Assembly (NCBI GenBank): GCA_030431355.1
Contig: JAUIJG010000087.1
Location: 1 to 14,707 of the forward strand
Reading direction: 5' to 3'
From: a bacterium
GTDB lineage: Bacteria > Cyanobacteriota > Vampirovibrionia > Obscuribacterales > Obscuribacteraceae
Length of the DNA stretch: 14,707 nucleotides
In this document: in pieces, positions 1 through 7,315 of the stretch
Position numbering within the stretch: position 1 is the first letter of the stretch
How the letters are laid out: every line of letters begins with the position of its first letter
Translations under genes and position numbers: made by a program
The notes under the pieces: model-generated
The model's input: the letters and a program-made list of their open reading frames with translations, nothing else
Told to the model about the DNA's origin: nothing
Database searches by the model: none

Positions 1-394
1 CCAGGCTAGCTGTTGGAAACCTTTCCCACTCTCCGGTAAGGTCTTCCTGTAAGCTCTCCATACCAGGGTTATGACCGATCATTAGTATCGACGTATAGCG
101 ATTTTTTTGCTTGCGAAGTATCTTTCTAAGCTCTCCAACAGAGGCTTCATAAATACCATCCACGAATTCCGGGCTGGTTTTCAATTCTGCCGCCTCAGCC
201 AGGAGTGTGAGGGTCTCTTTTGTTCTAGTGGCCGGAGAGCAAAGAATCTTGTTTATCCGGCTCTCTCTCTCTTTTATCACTCTTCCCATTAAGGGTGCGG
301 CTTTTCGACCCCTTTCATTTAAAGGGCGTTCGAAATCAGATAAATGCGGATCATCCCAGCTTGATTTTGCGTGACGAAGTAAATATAGATGCAT
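1..394 (-). CDS. sixA: SixA-type phosphohistidine phosphatase (3' end off the window)
   Basis: Partial gene; 131 residues are visible and the reading frame is still open at base 1. The protein starts MHLYLLRHAKSSWDD, with the histidine-phosphatase RH motif at residues 7-8 (H8 is the expected phospho-acceptor). It continues with SDFERPLNERG (19-29), the ILCSPATRTKET block (50-61) and the second catalytic-histidine motif GHNPGM (107-112, H108), then FPTASL at the cut. This order is that of the SixA branch, which in E. coli removes phosphate from histidine on phosphotransfer proteins. A cytoplasmic location is expected because no signal peptide is seen. The ATG at 394-392 is chosen because the RH motif must lie near the N-terminus and a GGAG sits 7 bases upstream. 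A (CT)6 tract at 261-272 lies inside the gene but leaves the frame intact. The gene is divergent from the kinase pair. Family is confident; substrate is unknown. Confidence 0.9.
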   Translation of the reverse strand, partial: MHLYLLRHAKSSWDDPHLSDFERPLNERGRKAAPLMGRVIKERESRINKILCSPATRTKETLTLLAEAAELKTSPEFVDGIYEASVGELRKILRKQKNRYTSILMIGHNPGMESLQEDLTGEWERFPTASL

Positions 395-544
395 GAATTG
401 GCTCCGCTAACTTCCGGTAAATTCGAACCTACAATTCTATCCGGTTTTCTTGAACCTGGCCTTCTTAAAGTGCAGATTTCAATAGTTGATATAGTTGTAT
501 TTTGAGCTTTCCATTATTGTAGCTTTGGTTCAGGTTCGATAAGT

Positions 545-2290
545 ATGCCAGAGAAGTTAGCCAGTCCCGACGATGAAAAACGGAGAGGACAACACCTAAA
601 GCCTTTTTGTGAAATTTGCCGAAAGCCAATTAGCGGAATTTCCGGTACTGGTTCCGCCGACAAGCCTGTTACTTTTGCCGGACGTATTACGAATTGGTTC
701 ACCGCTCGATCGTTCTGTTCCTGTGGCTCTACTGGTTCAAACAGTCAAGTGGTTGCTTTGTATGAAAAAGGACTTGCCAGAAGTGAAGAGCAAGTAGATA
801 GTGCTTCGGATGAAGAGGTTCTGCCTGACCTGCCGGAGCGATACGAAGTTGTTGAGATCCTCGGTCATGGTGGAATGGGTACGGTTTATAGAGTGAGGGA
901 CAGGTCCATCGACGAAGAGTTTGCCGTTAAGGTTCTACGCAAGGAGATGGCCGAAGATGTACAAGCATCGAAGCGATTCGAGCAAGAAGCCAGGGCTCAA
1001 CAATGTTTAGCGCACCCCAATTTAATTCCGGTGTTTAGCAATGGCAAGACAAGCGCTGGTGCACCGTATATGATTATGGGTTTGAGCAGCGGTGTTAGTT
1101 TGGCAGAACTTTTGAGGTTGGGGAATAAATTCTCCGAGAAAGAAGTCCTTTCAATGATGAGCCAGGCTGCCGAAGCGCTGGCTCATGCTCACTCCAAGAA
1201 GATTATTCATCGCGATGTAAAGCCTGCGAATTTGATTGTCGAGGATGTTCCCGAAAGAGAGGATAAGAGGCTGAAAGTTGTGGATTTCGGCATCGCCAGG
1301 CTTTTGCCGATGGAGCGGCGTGGTGCCCTGGAGACCGCTCCTGGACTGACGGAGACAGGAGAGTTTGTGGGTAGTCCTGCCTATATGAGTCCTGAACATT
1401 GTCTTGGCCAGGATGTGGATGAGCGTTCCGATGTCTATTCTCTTGCTTGTGTAATGTATGAACTGCTCACCGGAGAGCCGCCGTTCAAGGATGACAATCC
1501 GGTTCAGGCCGTGGTTGATCATTTAAGCACTCAGCCGCCATCACTCTCCTCTCTAAATAGCGCGGTGGATAAGCAGCTTGAAAAGATAGTGCTGAAGGCA
1601 CTGTCTAAGAGACCTGAAGATCGGTATCAGAGTATGGAAGAGTTTCTTGATGATTTGAAGGGACATCAGGCGGGTCGAAAACTACGAATCAAGTTGTCTT
1701 CGAAAAGATCCTCCCTGGATTTGCCAGTGTATATTGTCCTGGCTCTAATTGTTCTGGCAGCACCTATCTTTTATTTTGTCTCTATAAACTCTTTTGCCGG
1801 CTCCAGAGTTCAGTTCAGCCAGAACAGGGTCGGTGCCGGCAGCAAGATGCTGGAGTACGAAGATGAAGATCAGACCAGGGGAAAGATCTATAAGCTGCGC
1901 GATGGGTGGGGGAGCGTTGTCTATGAAGTTAGAGCAGGGAATCAGGGGGCGGCAATTAGAAAAGCCCTTCACGAGATTAAGGTCAAAAGACTTGAAGTAA
2001 AAGGTCTCGCTCTGGATTTCCCTGACTTGCATAATATGGATTTGTCAGGGATAAGATTGCCCGGGGCAAGGATTACCAAGGCGAGGATGACTAACGCTAA
2101 TTTCTCCGGTGCTTTTCTAGAGGGTGCTGAGTTTATAGGATGCCGCGGTCCTGACTCTCACTTCAACAAAGCTAATTTAAAGGGTGCGCTGTTTAAAGAG
2201 TGCCGGATGAATCGCGCAGATTTTAAGGATGCTGACCTGAGCGGAACCAGATTTGAAAAGACAGAGCTTGAGAAAAGCCATGATGACTAG
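545..2290 (+). CDS. Membrane Ser/Thr protein kinase with zinc-ribbon-like head and pentapeptide-repeat tail (kinase 1)
   Basis: A 581-residue Hanks-type kinase. In order: a cysteine pair C22/C25 and C58/C60 that looks like a Zn-binding head; a kinase domain at about 100-372 with glycine loop GHGGMG (107-112), catalytic lysine K129, HRDVKPAN (222-229, D224), DFG (247-249), SPE in place of APE (282-284) and the late arginine R360; a basic linker; one hydrophobic helix at about 393-413; a module at about 447-490 shared with the next gene; and pentapeptide repeats with centre residues every five positions from L490 to L575 (18 centres, G535 the one clear break). All catalytic residues are present, so activity is expected. 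The kinase should face the cytoplasm and the repeats the far side of the membrane. Head plus repeats recalls cyanobacterial SpkB. The ATG has only a weak AGG 10 bases upstream. Substrate is unknown. Confidence 0.92.
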   Translation: MPEKLASPDDEKRRGQHLKPFCEICRKPISGISGTGSADKPVTFAGRITNWFTARSFCSCGSTGSNSQVVALYEKGLARSEEQVDSASDEEVLPDLPERYEVVEILGHGGMGTVYRVRDRSIDEEFAVKVLRKEMAEDVQASKRFEQEARAQQCLAHPNLIPVFSNGKTSAGAPYMIMGLSSGVSLAELLRLGNKFSEKEVLSMMSQAAEALAHAHSKKIIHRDVKPANLIVEDVPEREDKRLKVVDFGIARLLPMERRGALETAPGLTETGEFVGSPAYMSPEHCLGQDVDERSDVYSLACVMYELLTGEPPFKDDNPVQAVVDHLSTQPPSLSSLNSAVDKQLEKIVLKALSKRPEDRYQSMEEFLDDLKGHQAGRKLRIKLSSKRSSLDLPVYIVLALIVLAAPIFYFVSINSFAGSRVQFSQNRVGAGSKMLEYEDEDQTRGKIYKLRDGWGSVVYEVRAGNQGAAIRKALHEIKVKRLEVKGLALDFPDLHNMDLSGIRLPGARITKARMTNANFSGAFLEGAEFIGCRGPDSHFNKANLKGALFKECRMNRADFKDADLSGTRFEKTELEKSHDD

Positions 2291-2332
2291 CTTGATCTTG
2301 GATGCACAACTTCGTATGAAAGATTTGAATCT

Positions 2333-4447
2333 ATGACTGAAAATCAAAAGGAGAGAGAAGTTCGTGTAAGGCTTATTGATGCCTGTCCACTTTGTGGCAA
2401 GCCGAGAAGAAGTCGTAGTGGTATCACCGGCACCTTTTACACCTGGCTGGGAATTGGAGGAAAGACTTATTGTCGCTGTTCTAAGAGTAGCAAGGAAGCC
2501 AGTCTAAGGGCTTTGTATCAGAAGAACAAAGAGACTATCCACAAGCAGAAGAGTAAGGAAGCTGAGTCTATTCCCTTGCCTGACCTGGGCGAGGAGTTTG
2601 TGGTGAAAGAGAGTCTTGGACATGGTGGCATGGCTTCTGTCTACAGAGTTAAACGAGTATCTGATGGACAAGAGTTTGCAGCCAAGGTTATGCACGAGAA
2701 GGTTGCAGAAGATCTTCAACTGGTAAAACGATTTAAGCTGGAGGCAAAAGCAGCCGAGAGCCTCGACCATGAAAATCTGATTCCAGTATTTGGACAGGGG
2801 AAGACAGCTGATGGTAGCGAATTACCCTATCTTTTGATGGGGTTGAGCAAGGGACGCACCCTTATGGATAGTATTAAATCCGGTGAGACCATAAGCGTTT
2901 CACGTGCTCTTAAAATCGCTGAGGAGATTGGTGAAGCCCTTATTCATGCCCATGACAAGGGAATCGTTCACCGTGATGTAAAGCCATCGAACATACTTCT
3001 TGAGAGAAGCGTTGATGATCAGGAGCAAGTAAAAGTTGTCGATTTTGGCATAGCCAAAGTAACGCCTATAGAGAATCGTGTAGGTCAGGGACTGACCATG
3101 ACCGGAGAATTCTTCGGCACTCCTGCATACATGAGTCCCGAGCACTGTCTTGGCAAGAGCGTGGATGAGCGTTCGGACATTTACTCCCTTGGTTGTGTTT
3201 TATACGAAATGCTGGCTGGCAGACCGCCCTTCTGGAGTGAGAATCCCATAAAAGTGATCGTCTCCCATGTCAATGATAGCCCTTCTAAGTTTGATGCCGA
3301 GCTTAATGTCAAAGGAGATGTCGAGAAGGTTATTTTGAAAGCTCTTCGGAAAGAGCCGGATGACCGATACCAGAGTATGAGAGAGTTCCTTTCCGATATC
3401 AAGTTGCTCAGATCCGGAAAGAGGGTGAAGGTTAAAGATCTGCCTGTCTCGAAGGAGACCAATACTCTTCTGGACAACATTGTGGTGGTGGCGGCTATGG
3501 TGACGATGCTGGCCCTGGTCGCCTTGCCTGCTCTGATGTTCTTTCCTGATACCTTTGATTCTTTGCGGGAGATAAGAGGTTCACGAAGAGTTCTTCCTGT
3601 CGGTCCCACCTATCGCGAGAGTGTAGCCCGGGCGAGAAAAGCCGGTGGGGGCAAAGTTCCAGGGGACTTTGTCTACAAGATAAAAAATGAATTTGGAGAG
3701 GTGGTATTCTCCGGCGTCGGCAAAGACAAAAGGGCAGCAGCAAGGGCCGCTGTGTCCGGCGCGCTGGCCAAAGGAAAGAGCCTTAGAGGCGTGGCTCTGA
3801 TTGATCTCGACCTGAGTGATATGAAGTTGGTCGGGGTAGATTTTTCGAATGCCCGAATGTTGAATGTGGACTTCTCCGGTAGTGATATGACCCGAGCCAA
3901 TTTCTCCCTAGCGAAAATCGAGAAGAGTAATTTTAGCCGTGCGGTTGCAAGAGAAGCCAATTTTTCCCATTCGGTATTGAAGAAAGTGAAGGCGGAAAAT
4001 ATAAGATTGGAGAGAAGTATTTTTCGTGATAGTGAATTGGAAAGTATGATTTTTGATGGAGCGAACTTCAAAGAAGCTGGCATGGAAAGCGCCACATTAG
4101 TCTCTTGCAGTGGAAAAGGGACTGATTTTGTCGGTGCAAAAATGGATTCTGTTAGAATCCGAGAATGCAATTTGGTCAATTGCAGTTTTAATGCCGCTGA
4201 CATGAATCGCATCCATATTTATGACTCGGATCTTTCGGCTTCGACCCTTATAGGCTGTGTTTTGAGTGATCTTATGACCGACCGCTCAAAATTCAATCAT
4301 TGCATATTTGATAAATCTATCTTCAAGAATGACCGGCAACGTTTTCAGGACTACTCTTTCTACTCTCCATTTAATGGAAATGAGGCAGCTTACGCGAGTT
4401 TTGTGGGCTGTGACGTGCCGGAAGAGGACTTGAGACCAGGAAGGTAG
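2333..4447 (+). CDS. Membrane Ser/Thr protein kinase with zinc-ribbon-like head and long pentapeptide-repeat tail (kinase 2)
   Basis: A 704-residue paralogue of the gene 42 bases upstream, with the same architecture, so probably a tandem duplication and one transcription unit. Cysteines C18/C21 (CPLC) and C47/C49 (CRC) form the head. The kinase domain spans about 88-360: glycine loop GHGGMA (96-101, third glycine replaced by A101), K118, HRDVKPSN (213-220, D215), DFG (237-239), SPE (268-270), R345. A hydrophobic helix lies at about 381-404. A module at about 445-490 matches kinase 1. The tail is a pentapeptide-repeat run whose centre residues fall every five positions from L494 to F664, 35 centres in one register, all F, L, M or I except residues 539, 554, 594 and 649. 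This is about twice the run in kinase 1, so the sensor or scaffold part has diverged faster than the kinase. There is no strong Shine-Dalgarno; GAAAG lies 9 bases before the ATG, and the preceding frame offers no better start. Confidence 0.92.
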   Translation: MTENQKEREVRVRLIDACPLCGKPRRSRSGITGTFYTWLGIGGKTYCRCSKSSKEASLRALYQKNKETIHKQKSKEAESIPLPDLGEEFVVKESLGHGGMASVYRVKRVSDGQEFAAKVMHEKVAEDLQLVKRFKLEAKAAESLDHENLIPVFGQGKTADGSELPYLLMGLSKGRTLMDSIKSGETISVSRALKIAEEIGEALIHAHDKGIVHRDVKPSNILLERSVDDQEQVKVVDFGIAKVTPIENRVGQGLTMTGEFFGTPAYMSPEHCLGKSVDERSDIYSLGCVLYEMLAGRPPFWSENPIKVIVSHVNDSPSKFDAELNVKGDVEKVILKALRKEPDDRYQSMREFLSDIKLLRSGKRVKVKDLPVSKETNTLLDNIVVVAAMVTMLALVALPALMFFPDTFDSLREIRGSRRVLPVGPTYRESVARARKAGGGKVPGDFVYKIKNEFGEVVFSGVGKDKRAAARAAVSGALAKGKSLRGVALIDLDLSDMKLVGVDFSNARMLNVDFSGSDMTRANFSLAKIEKSNFSRAVAREANFSHSVLKKVKAENIRLERSIFRDSELESMIFDGANFKEAGMESATLVSCSGKGTDFVGAKMDSVRIRECNLVNCSFNAADMNRIHIYDSDLSASTLIGCVLSDLMTDRSKFNHCIFDKSIFKNDRQRFQDYSFYSPFNGNEAAYASFVGCDVPEEDLRPGR

Positions 4448-4484
4448 CTCCGAATTCCGGCCGAAGGGATGAATTGTTGGCAAC

Positions 4485-4511
4485 CTGACCCCACCCGGGG
4501 GTTAGCTTTAA
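4485..4511 (+). terminator. GC-rich hairpin after the kinase pair, possible intrinsic terminator
   Basis: CTGACCCC (4485-4492) pairs with GGGGGTTAG (4498-4505, using 8 of its 9 bases and one G-T wobble) around a 5-base loop. It starts 38 bases after the stop codon of kinase 2. The following CTTTAAATT is only a weak T-tract, so termination may be partial or factor-assisted. Confidence 0.4.
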
Positions 4512-4613
4512 ATTGTACTTTCGATTTACTAGGATCTGATAGTCGGATCTCTATTTTTTGCAATCTTTCAGAAAGACTGCTGGAAAATTTAGAGCAAGTA
4601 AACAGTCGGAAAC

Positions 4614-4620
4614 AGGGGAG
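4614..4620 (+). promoter_or_regulatory. Shine-Dalgarno that fixes the prepilin-like gene start
   Basis: AGGGGAG ends 8 bases before the ATG at 4629 and only 2 bases before an in-frame GTG at 4623. Spacing favours the ATG. Confidence 0.6.
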
Positions 4621-4628
4621 TTGTGAGG

Positions 4629-4853
4629 ATGAACAGGAGCGCTCGAAACAAGAAGGGTCAGAGTATGGTTGAGTACGCCATCGGCATAGGTGCTGTGGCT
4701 GCGGTTTGTATGGTTGCGCTAGGCTCTCTTGGCCATATTAGCGGCAAAATGATCAACAAGGTCTGTCATTCTATTAACGCTCCACACCATGCCCATTCGC
4801 CGGATCCCGGAAGAACAATTAGCGCAAGCGCCACTCCCTGGGTACTGGACTAA
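4629..4853 (+). CDS. Flp/Tad-type prepilin-like small membrane protein
   Basis: A 74-residue protein. A short basic leader (RSARNKK) ends in a glycine at residue 10, followed by QSMVEYAIGIGAVAAVCMV. This fits a class III/type IV prepilin cleavage site: G at -1, E at +5 (E15), then a hydrophobic helix of about 20 residues that would serve as both membrane anchor and assembly helix. GQSMVEYA also resembles the start of Flp pilins and TadE-like pseudopilins. The mature protein would be about 64 residues, in the size range of Flp pilins. The C-terminal third is polar and His/Pro/Ser-rich (four histidines at about 47-54) with one cysteine, C44. No prepilin peptidase, ATPase or other tad gene is visible, so it is an orphan here. 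It converges tail to tail with the next gene, the stops being 3 bases apart. A role in a surface filament is inference; a single-pass membrane peptide is the alternative. Confidence 0.7.
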   Translation: MNRSARNKKGQSMVEYAIGIGAVAAVCMVALGSLGHISGKMINKVCHSINAPHHAHSPDPGRTISASATPWVLD

Positions 4854-4862
4854 ATTTTAGTC
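4848..4862. repeat. Palindrome spanning the two convergent stop codons
   Basis: GACTAAA (4848-4854) and TTTAGTC (4856-4862) are exact inverted copies around a single T. The stop codons of the prepilin-like gene (4851-4853) and of the 107-residue gene on the other strand (4857-4859) both lie in it. The stem is AT-rich and weak; any termination role is speculative. Confidence 0.45.
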
Positions 4863-5180
4863 TTTAGCGTCTTCGACAAAAAGCATAGCGGGTCCGGCGT
4901 GCACTACCCGAACTTTAGAACCAAGTTCATAGTGGGCTTCCCTGTCCATGGCTCTGGCAGGCAGTTTTAACTCCCTGGATTCGTCGGCGAAAACTTCACC
5001 TGGTGTGTTTTTGTATATCGGAACTGCCACTTCAAAGGTCTTACCGATGGTGGCTTTGTGATTTTCTATAACTTGCCTGGTGTCAAGTTTCTTGACCATC
5101 TTGTCGCAGAAATCACTGACTTCATTTTTTACTTTGATAGCATTTTTGAAGATATTTTCGATCATTTCCCTATCTTGCAC
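4857..5180 (-). CDS. Small unknown protein in the amidotransferase-like/transglutaminase operon
   Basis: A 107-residue protein I do not recognise. Residues 1-40 are charged and probably helical (IENIFKNAIKVKNEVSDF and onward). From about residue 43 the sequence alternates like a small beta barrel: GKTFEVAVPIY, then LKLPARAM, then LGSKVRVVHAGPAMLFVE. The spacing recalls an OB-fold or the C-terminal domain of NfeD-like proteins, but this is a weak visual match. There is no signal peptide or membrane helix, so it is probably cytoplasmic. It begins 17 bases after the upstream gene stops on the same strand, so it is very likely cotranscribed with the amidotransferase-like/transglutaminase fusion and may assist that enzyme. 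The start is the GTG at 5180-5178, preceded by a purine-rich AGAAGAAAG; an in-frame ATG five codons later (5165-5163) with AGGG close to it is a possible alternative. Confidence 0.7.
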   Translation of the reverse strand: MQDREMIENIFKNAIKVKNEVSDFCDKMVKKLDTRQVIENHKATIGKTFEVAVPIYKNTPGEVFADESRELKLPARAMDREAHYELGSKVRVVHAGPAMLFVEDAKD

Positions 5181-5197
5181 CTTTCTTCTAATTATCT

Positions 5198-7222
5198 TTA
5201 TTCATTCACTATAACTCGTACTGCAACGGTTAATTTTTCCGGTCCGCCGCCTTTGTATATGGTGCCCGATGTTGGTGAAGCGTCCCGGTAGTTTCTTCCA
5301 GCGGCAACCCGAATATGGTCATGGCCCACAAGGCAACCATTGGTAGGGTCAAAGCCAAACCAGCCGCACCATGGTAGATAAAGTTCGGTCCAGGCATGGG
5401 ATGCTTCCGATTGCACCTTGTTTTCGTAGTCCGCTCCCGTGTTGATGTAACCGACTCTGTATCTTGCCGGTATGCCAAGTAATCGAGCCATACAGATGAA
5501 CAAGTTGGCAAAGTCCTGGCAGACACCTTTCCGTTTCGTGAATACTTCAAAGGGGGTAGTCTGGAGATTAGTAGAGCCGCTCACATATTTGTAATCTGAA
5601 AAGATTGTCCTGTTAACTTCAAGAAGAGCTTCAAGAAGATCGAAATCTTCCCGCTTTACGAATCCCATGGCATATTCAGTAAGAGTTCTGAGCTCACTTT
5701 CGGGAAGTTCCGGGGGAAGCAGATAGGGTAACATCATCTGTCTCTGCCAGGGCATCCAGACCAGGGGAACCGTCATTCGTTCGCTGGTGGAGCTGAGAAG
5801 AGGATAGGGCTGCAGTCGTACCTTCGAATAAGTCTTAATCGAGAGCTTTTTATATGTGGTATCGATTTTGACATCCGTGCTGCGGTTTCCGAACACGTCC
5901 TCAAACTCTCTGGTCTCTCCTTCGGGGCTGATCTCCAGCTTGTATTCGAGGAGTTCTTGCTGGAAGTCTTGCACCGGTTTCAGGTGCAGGCGGTGGGTGC
6001 TGTACTCTACGGGGTTAGAGTATTCGTAGCTGGTTTCATGAAAGATTGAAAGAACCCTGGGTTTTATGTTGTCCGGGATGGTCAGTGATTTGACCGGTTC
6101 CCGAACCAGGGCGCTGGTGGAACCGATAACAGGCTCGATTAGAGGAGAGGTGGCATAGGATGTGGTAGCGGAAGCGCTCACATTCTCCAGCTCTTTTAAC
6201 TGGCAAAATTCACCGGTGTGGAAGGAGGCCGAATTTGGGTTGATTGTGTGCTCCAGCTCTTCGGGGACAACCGGTCGACTGCTCGCCGCCTGATTTATGG
6301 TCTGGTTGGCGATGGGAATTTGCTGTTCGAATATTCCGTTCTTTTCGGGCGTGGCTATTATTTCTTGATTTTCGCCTGTTGAGTCGGCCGGGGTAATCCC
6401 CTGGCTGATACTGCTCGTGGTTTGCGGATCGAAGCTGCGATACACAACTTTGCCAAGCTTCGCCGCTATCATCTGGCCCGGTGGAATCTCATTCCATGTT
6501 CCATCAGACATCGGTTTCGAGCAGATTAAAAGCATGGTGCGATTTTGATCAAGGGGATCTCCAAAATCGATCTCCAGGGTGTCGTTATGCAGGATGGTGA
6601 CCGGATGGGGCGGGGTTCTTCGACAGTAATAAAGGGACTCTCCCCTGCCTTTATTGTCACGGTAAGCCACTGTCACATGACCATCGCTGAGAAGAAAGTC
6701 GGAAGGTCCGTACTGATTTAATGTTGAGAAGAGTTTGTGGATATTTTCCCAGCCAGCTTTGTTGAGGGTTCGTGCTCCGCTCTGTCTCAGTTGAGTCAGA
6801 ATCCAGCAGAAGGCATGTTCTGAATCTGTTCTGCCGACAGGTTCGAAAAAGAGGTCTTCTCCCAGGGGCAGCTCGGTAATTGCCTGTCTTGCCAGGTGTC
6901 CGATATGGGCGAATAGCCAGTGTCTACCGGCATATCTGTTTAGGAAAGGCAGTGTATCTTGCTGGGATACTCTCTTTGCCGCTCCCCGGAGTTGGCAGAC
7001 GAATACACTGGAGCGAAATCGGTCCCAGTCCCTGAGAACCCTTCGCATGACTGATTCTTTGGCGGCTCTGGGGTTTTTTATCACAACCCCCGCCGGGTCA
7101 TCGGATGGATACCAGCCAAACCCCCATCCACCCGGCGATTTACTTCCGTCCTCCACTCCGAAAAGAGTTATGGACGGGGATGCCGGGCTATCGAAGGACA
7201 TGCCTAAAATTTCACTGTTCAT
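5198..7222 (-). CDS. Class II glutamine-amidotransferase-like domain fused to a transglutaminase-like domain
   Basis: A 674-residue two-domain protein. Residues 1-265 follow the YafJ-type class II amidotransferase pattern: SEILGMS at the N-terminus (family: CELLGMS), GGWGFGWYP (31-39), R79, LFAHIGHL (103-110), TDSEHAFCW (132-140). Key residues are changed: the position of the catalytic cysteine reads S3 (after N2), HNG is HIG (I107), and the Thr after the Arg is A82. R79 and D133 remain. Residues about 266-385 form a linker rich in Ser, Thr, Gln and Pro. Residues about 387-470 match the beta-rich N-terminal domain of bacterial transglutaminase-like enzymes, and the core has an intact triad: C568 (GVCQDF), H609 (SHAWTE), D625 (FDPTNG). 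So the transglutaminase/peptidase half should be active and the amidotransferase half may not be. It is divergent from the DUF2126 fusion, 93 bases away, and heads an operon with the 107-residue gene. No clear Shine-Dalgarno precedes the ATG. Confidence 0.88.
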   Translation of the reverse strand: MNSEILGMSFDSPASPSITLFGVEDGSKSPGGWGFGWYPSDDPAGVVIKNPRAAKESVMRRVLRDWDRFRSSVFVCQLRGAAKRVSQQDTLPFLNRYAGRHWLFAHIGHLARQAITELPLGEDLFFEPVGRTDSEHAFCWILTQLRQSGARTLNKAGWENIHKLFSTLNQYGPSDFLLSDGHVTVAYRDNKGRGESLYYCRRTPPHPVTILHNDTLEIDFGDPLDQNRTMLLICSKPMSDGTWNEIPPGQMIAAKLGKVVYRSFDPQTTSSISQGITPADSTGENQEIIATPEKNGIFEQQIPIANQTINQAASSRPVVPEELEHTINPNSASFHTGEFCQLKELENVSASATTSYATSPLIEPVIGSTSALVREPVKSLTIPDNIKPRVLSIFHETSYEYSNPVEYSTHRLHLKPVQDFQQELLEYKLEISPEGETREFEDVFGNRSTDVKIDTTYKKLSIKTYSKVRLQPYPLLSSTSERMTVPLVWMPWQRQMMLPYLLPPELPESELRTLTEYAMGFVKREDFDLLEALLEVNRTIFSDYKYVSGSTNLQTTPFEVFTKRKGVCQDFANLFICMARLLGIPARYRVGYINTGADYENKVQSEASHAWTELYLPWCGWFGFDPTNGCLVGHDHIRVAAGRNYRDASPTSGTIYKGGGPEKLTVAVRVIVNE

Positions 7223-7315
7223 TGTTGGATTTGGTTTTTATTAAGGACGCCAAAGCTATATACTCTTATTTCTTACCTCGTAGGGGATAATTTAGCACGC
7301 TCGCCAGTATCGACC
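7223..7315. promoter_or_regulatory. Divergent intergenic region between the two transglutaminase fusions
   Basis: This 93-base gap must hold the start signals of both large genes. A plus-strand TATACT (7259-7264) has a poor -35 (TTTTTA, 7235-7240) 18 bases upstream. The symmetric TATATA at 7257-7262 could serve either strand. Neither gene shows a clear Shine-Dalgarno. Shared regulation is inferred only from the layout. Confidence 0.3.

Noticed and set aside
245..285. Suspected frameshift in sixA at the CT tract
   Set aside because: On careful recount of the tract the frame reads straight through from the RH motif to SPATR and GHNPG.
107..292. Plus-strand 61-residue frame
   Set aside because: It is the antisense of the sixA coding region, which has intact family motifs.
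413..430. Possible tRNA T-arm (minus-strand GGTTCGAAT)
   Set aside because: The flanking bases do not form a 5-pair stem and no acceptor, D or anticodon arm can be found around it.
4469..4672. Plus-strand 67-residue frame before the prepilin-like gene
   Set aside because: It spans the terminator-like hairpin and overlaps the prepilin-like gene out of frame, with no ribosome site.
5230..5550. Minus-strand 106-residue frame inside the transglutaminase region
   Set aside because: It is an out-of-frame shadow of the 674-residue gene, whose catalytic motifs occupy the same bases.
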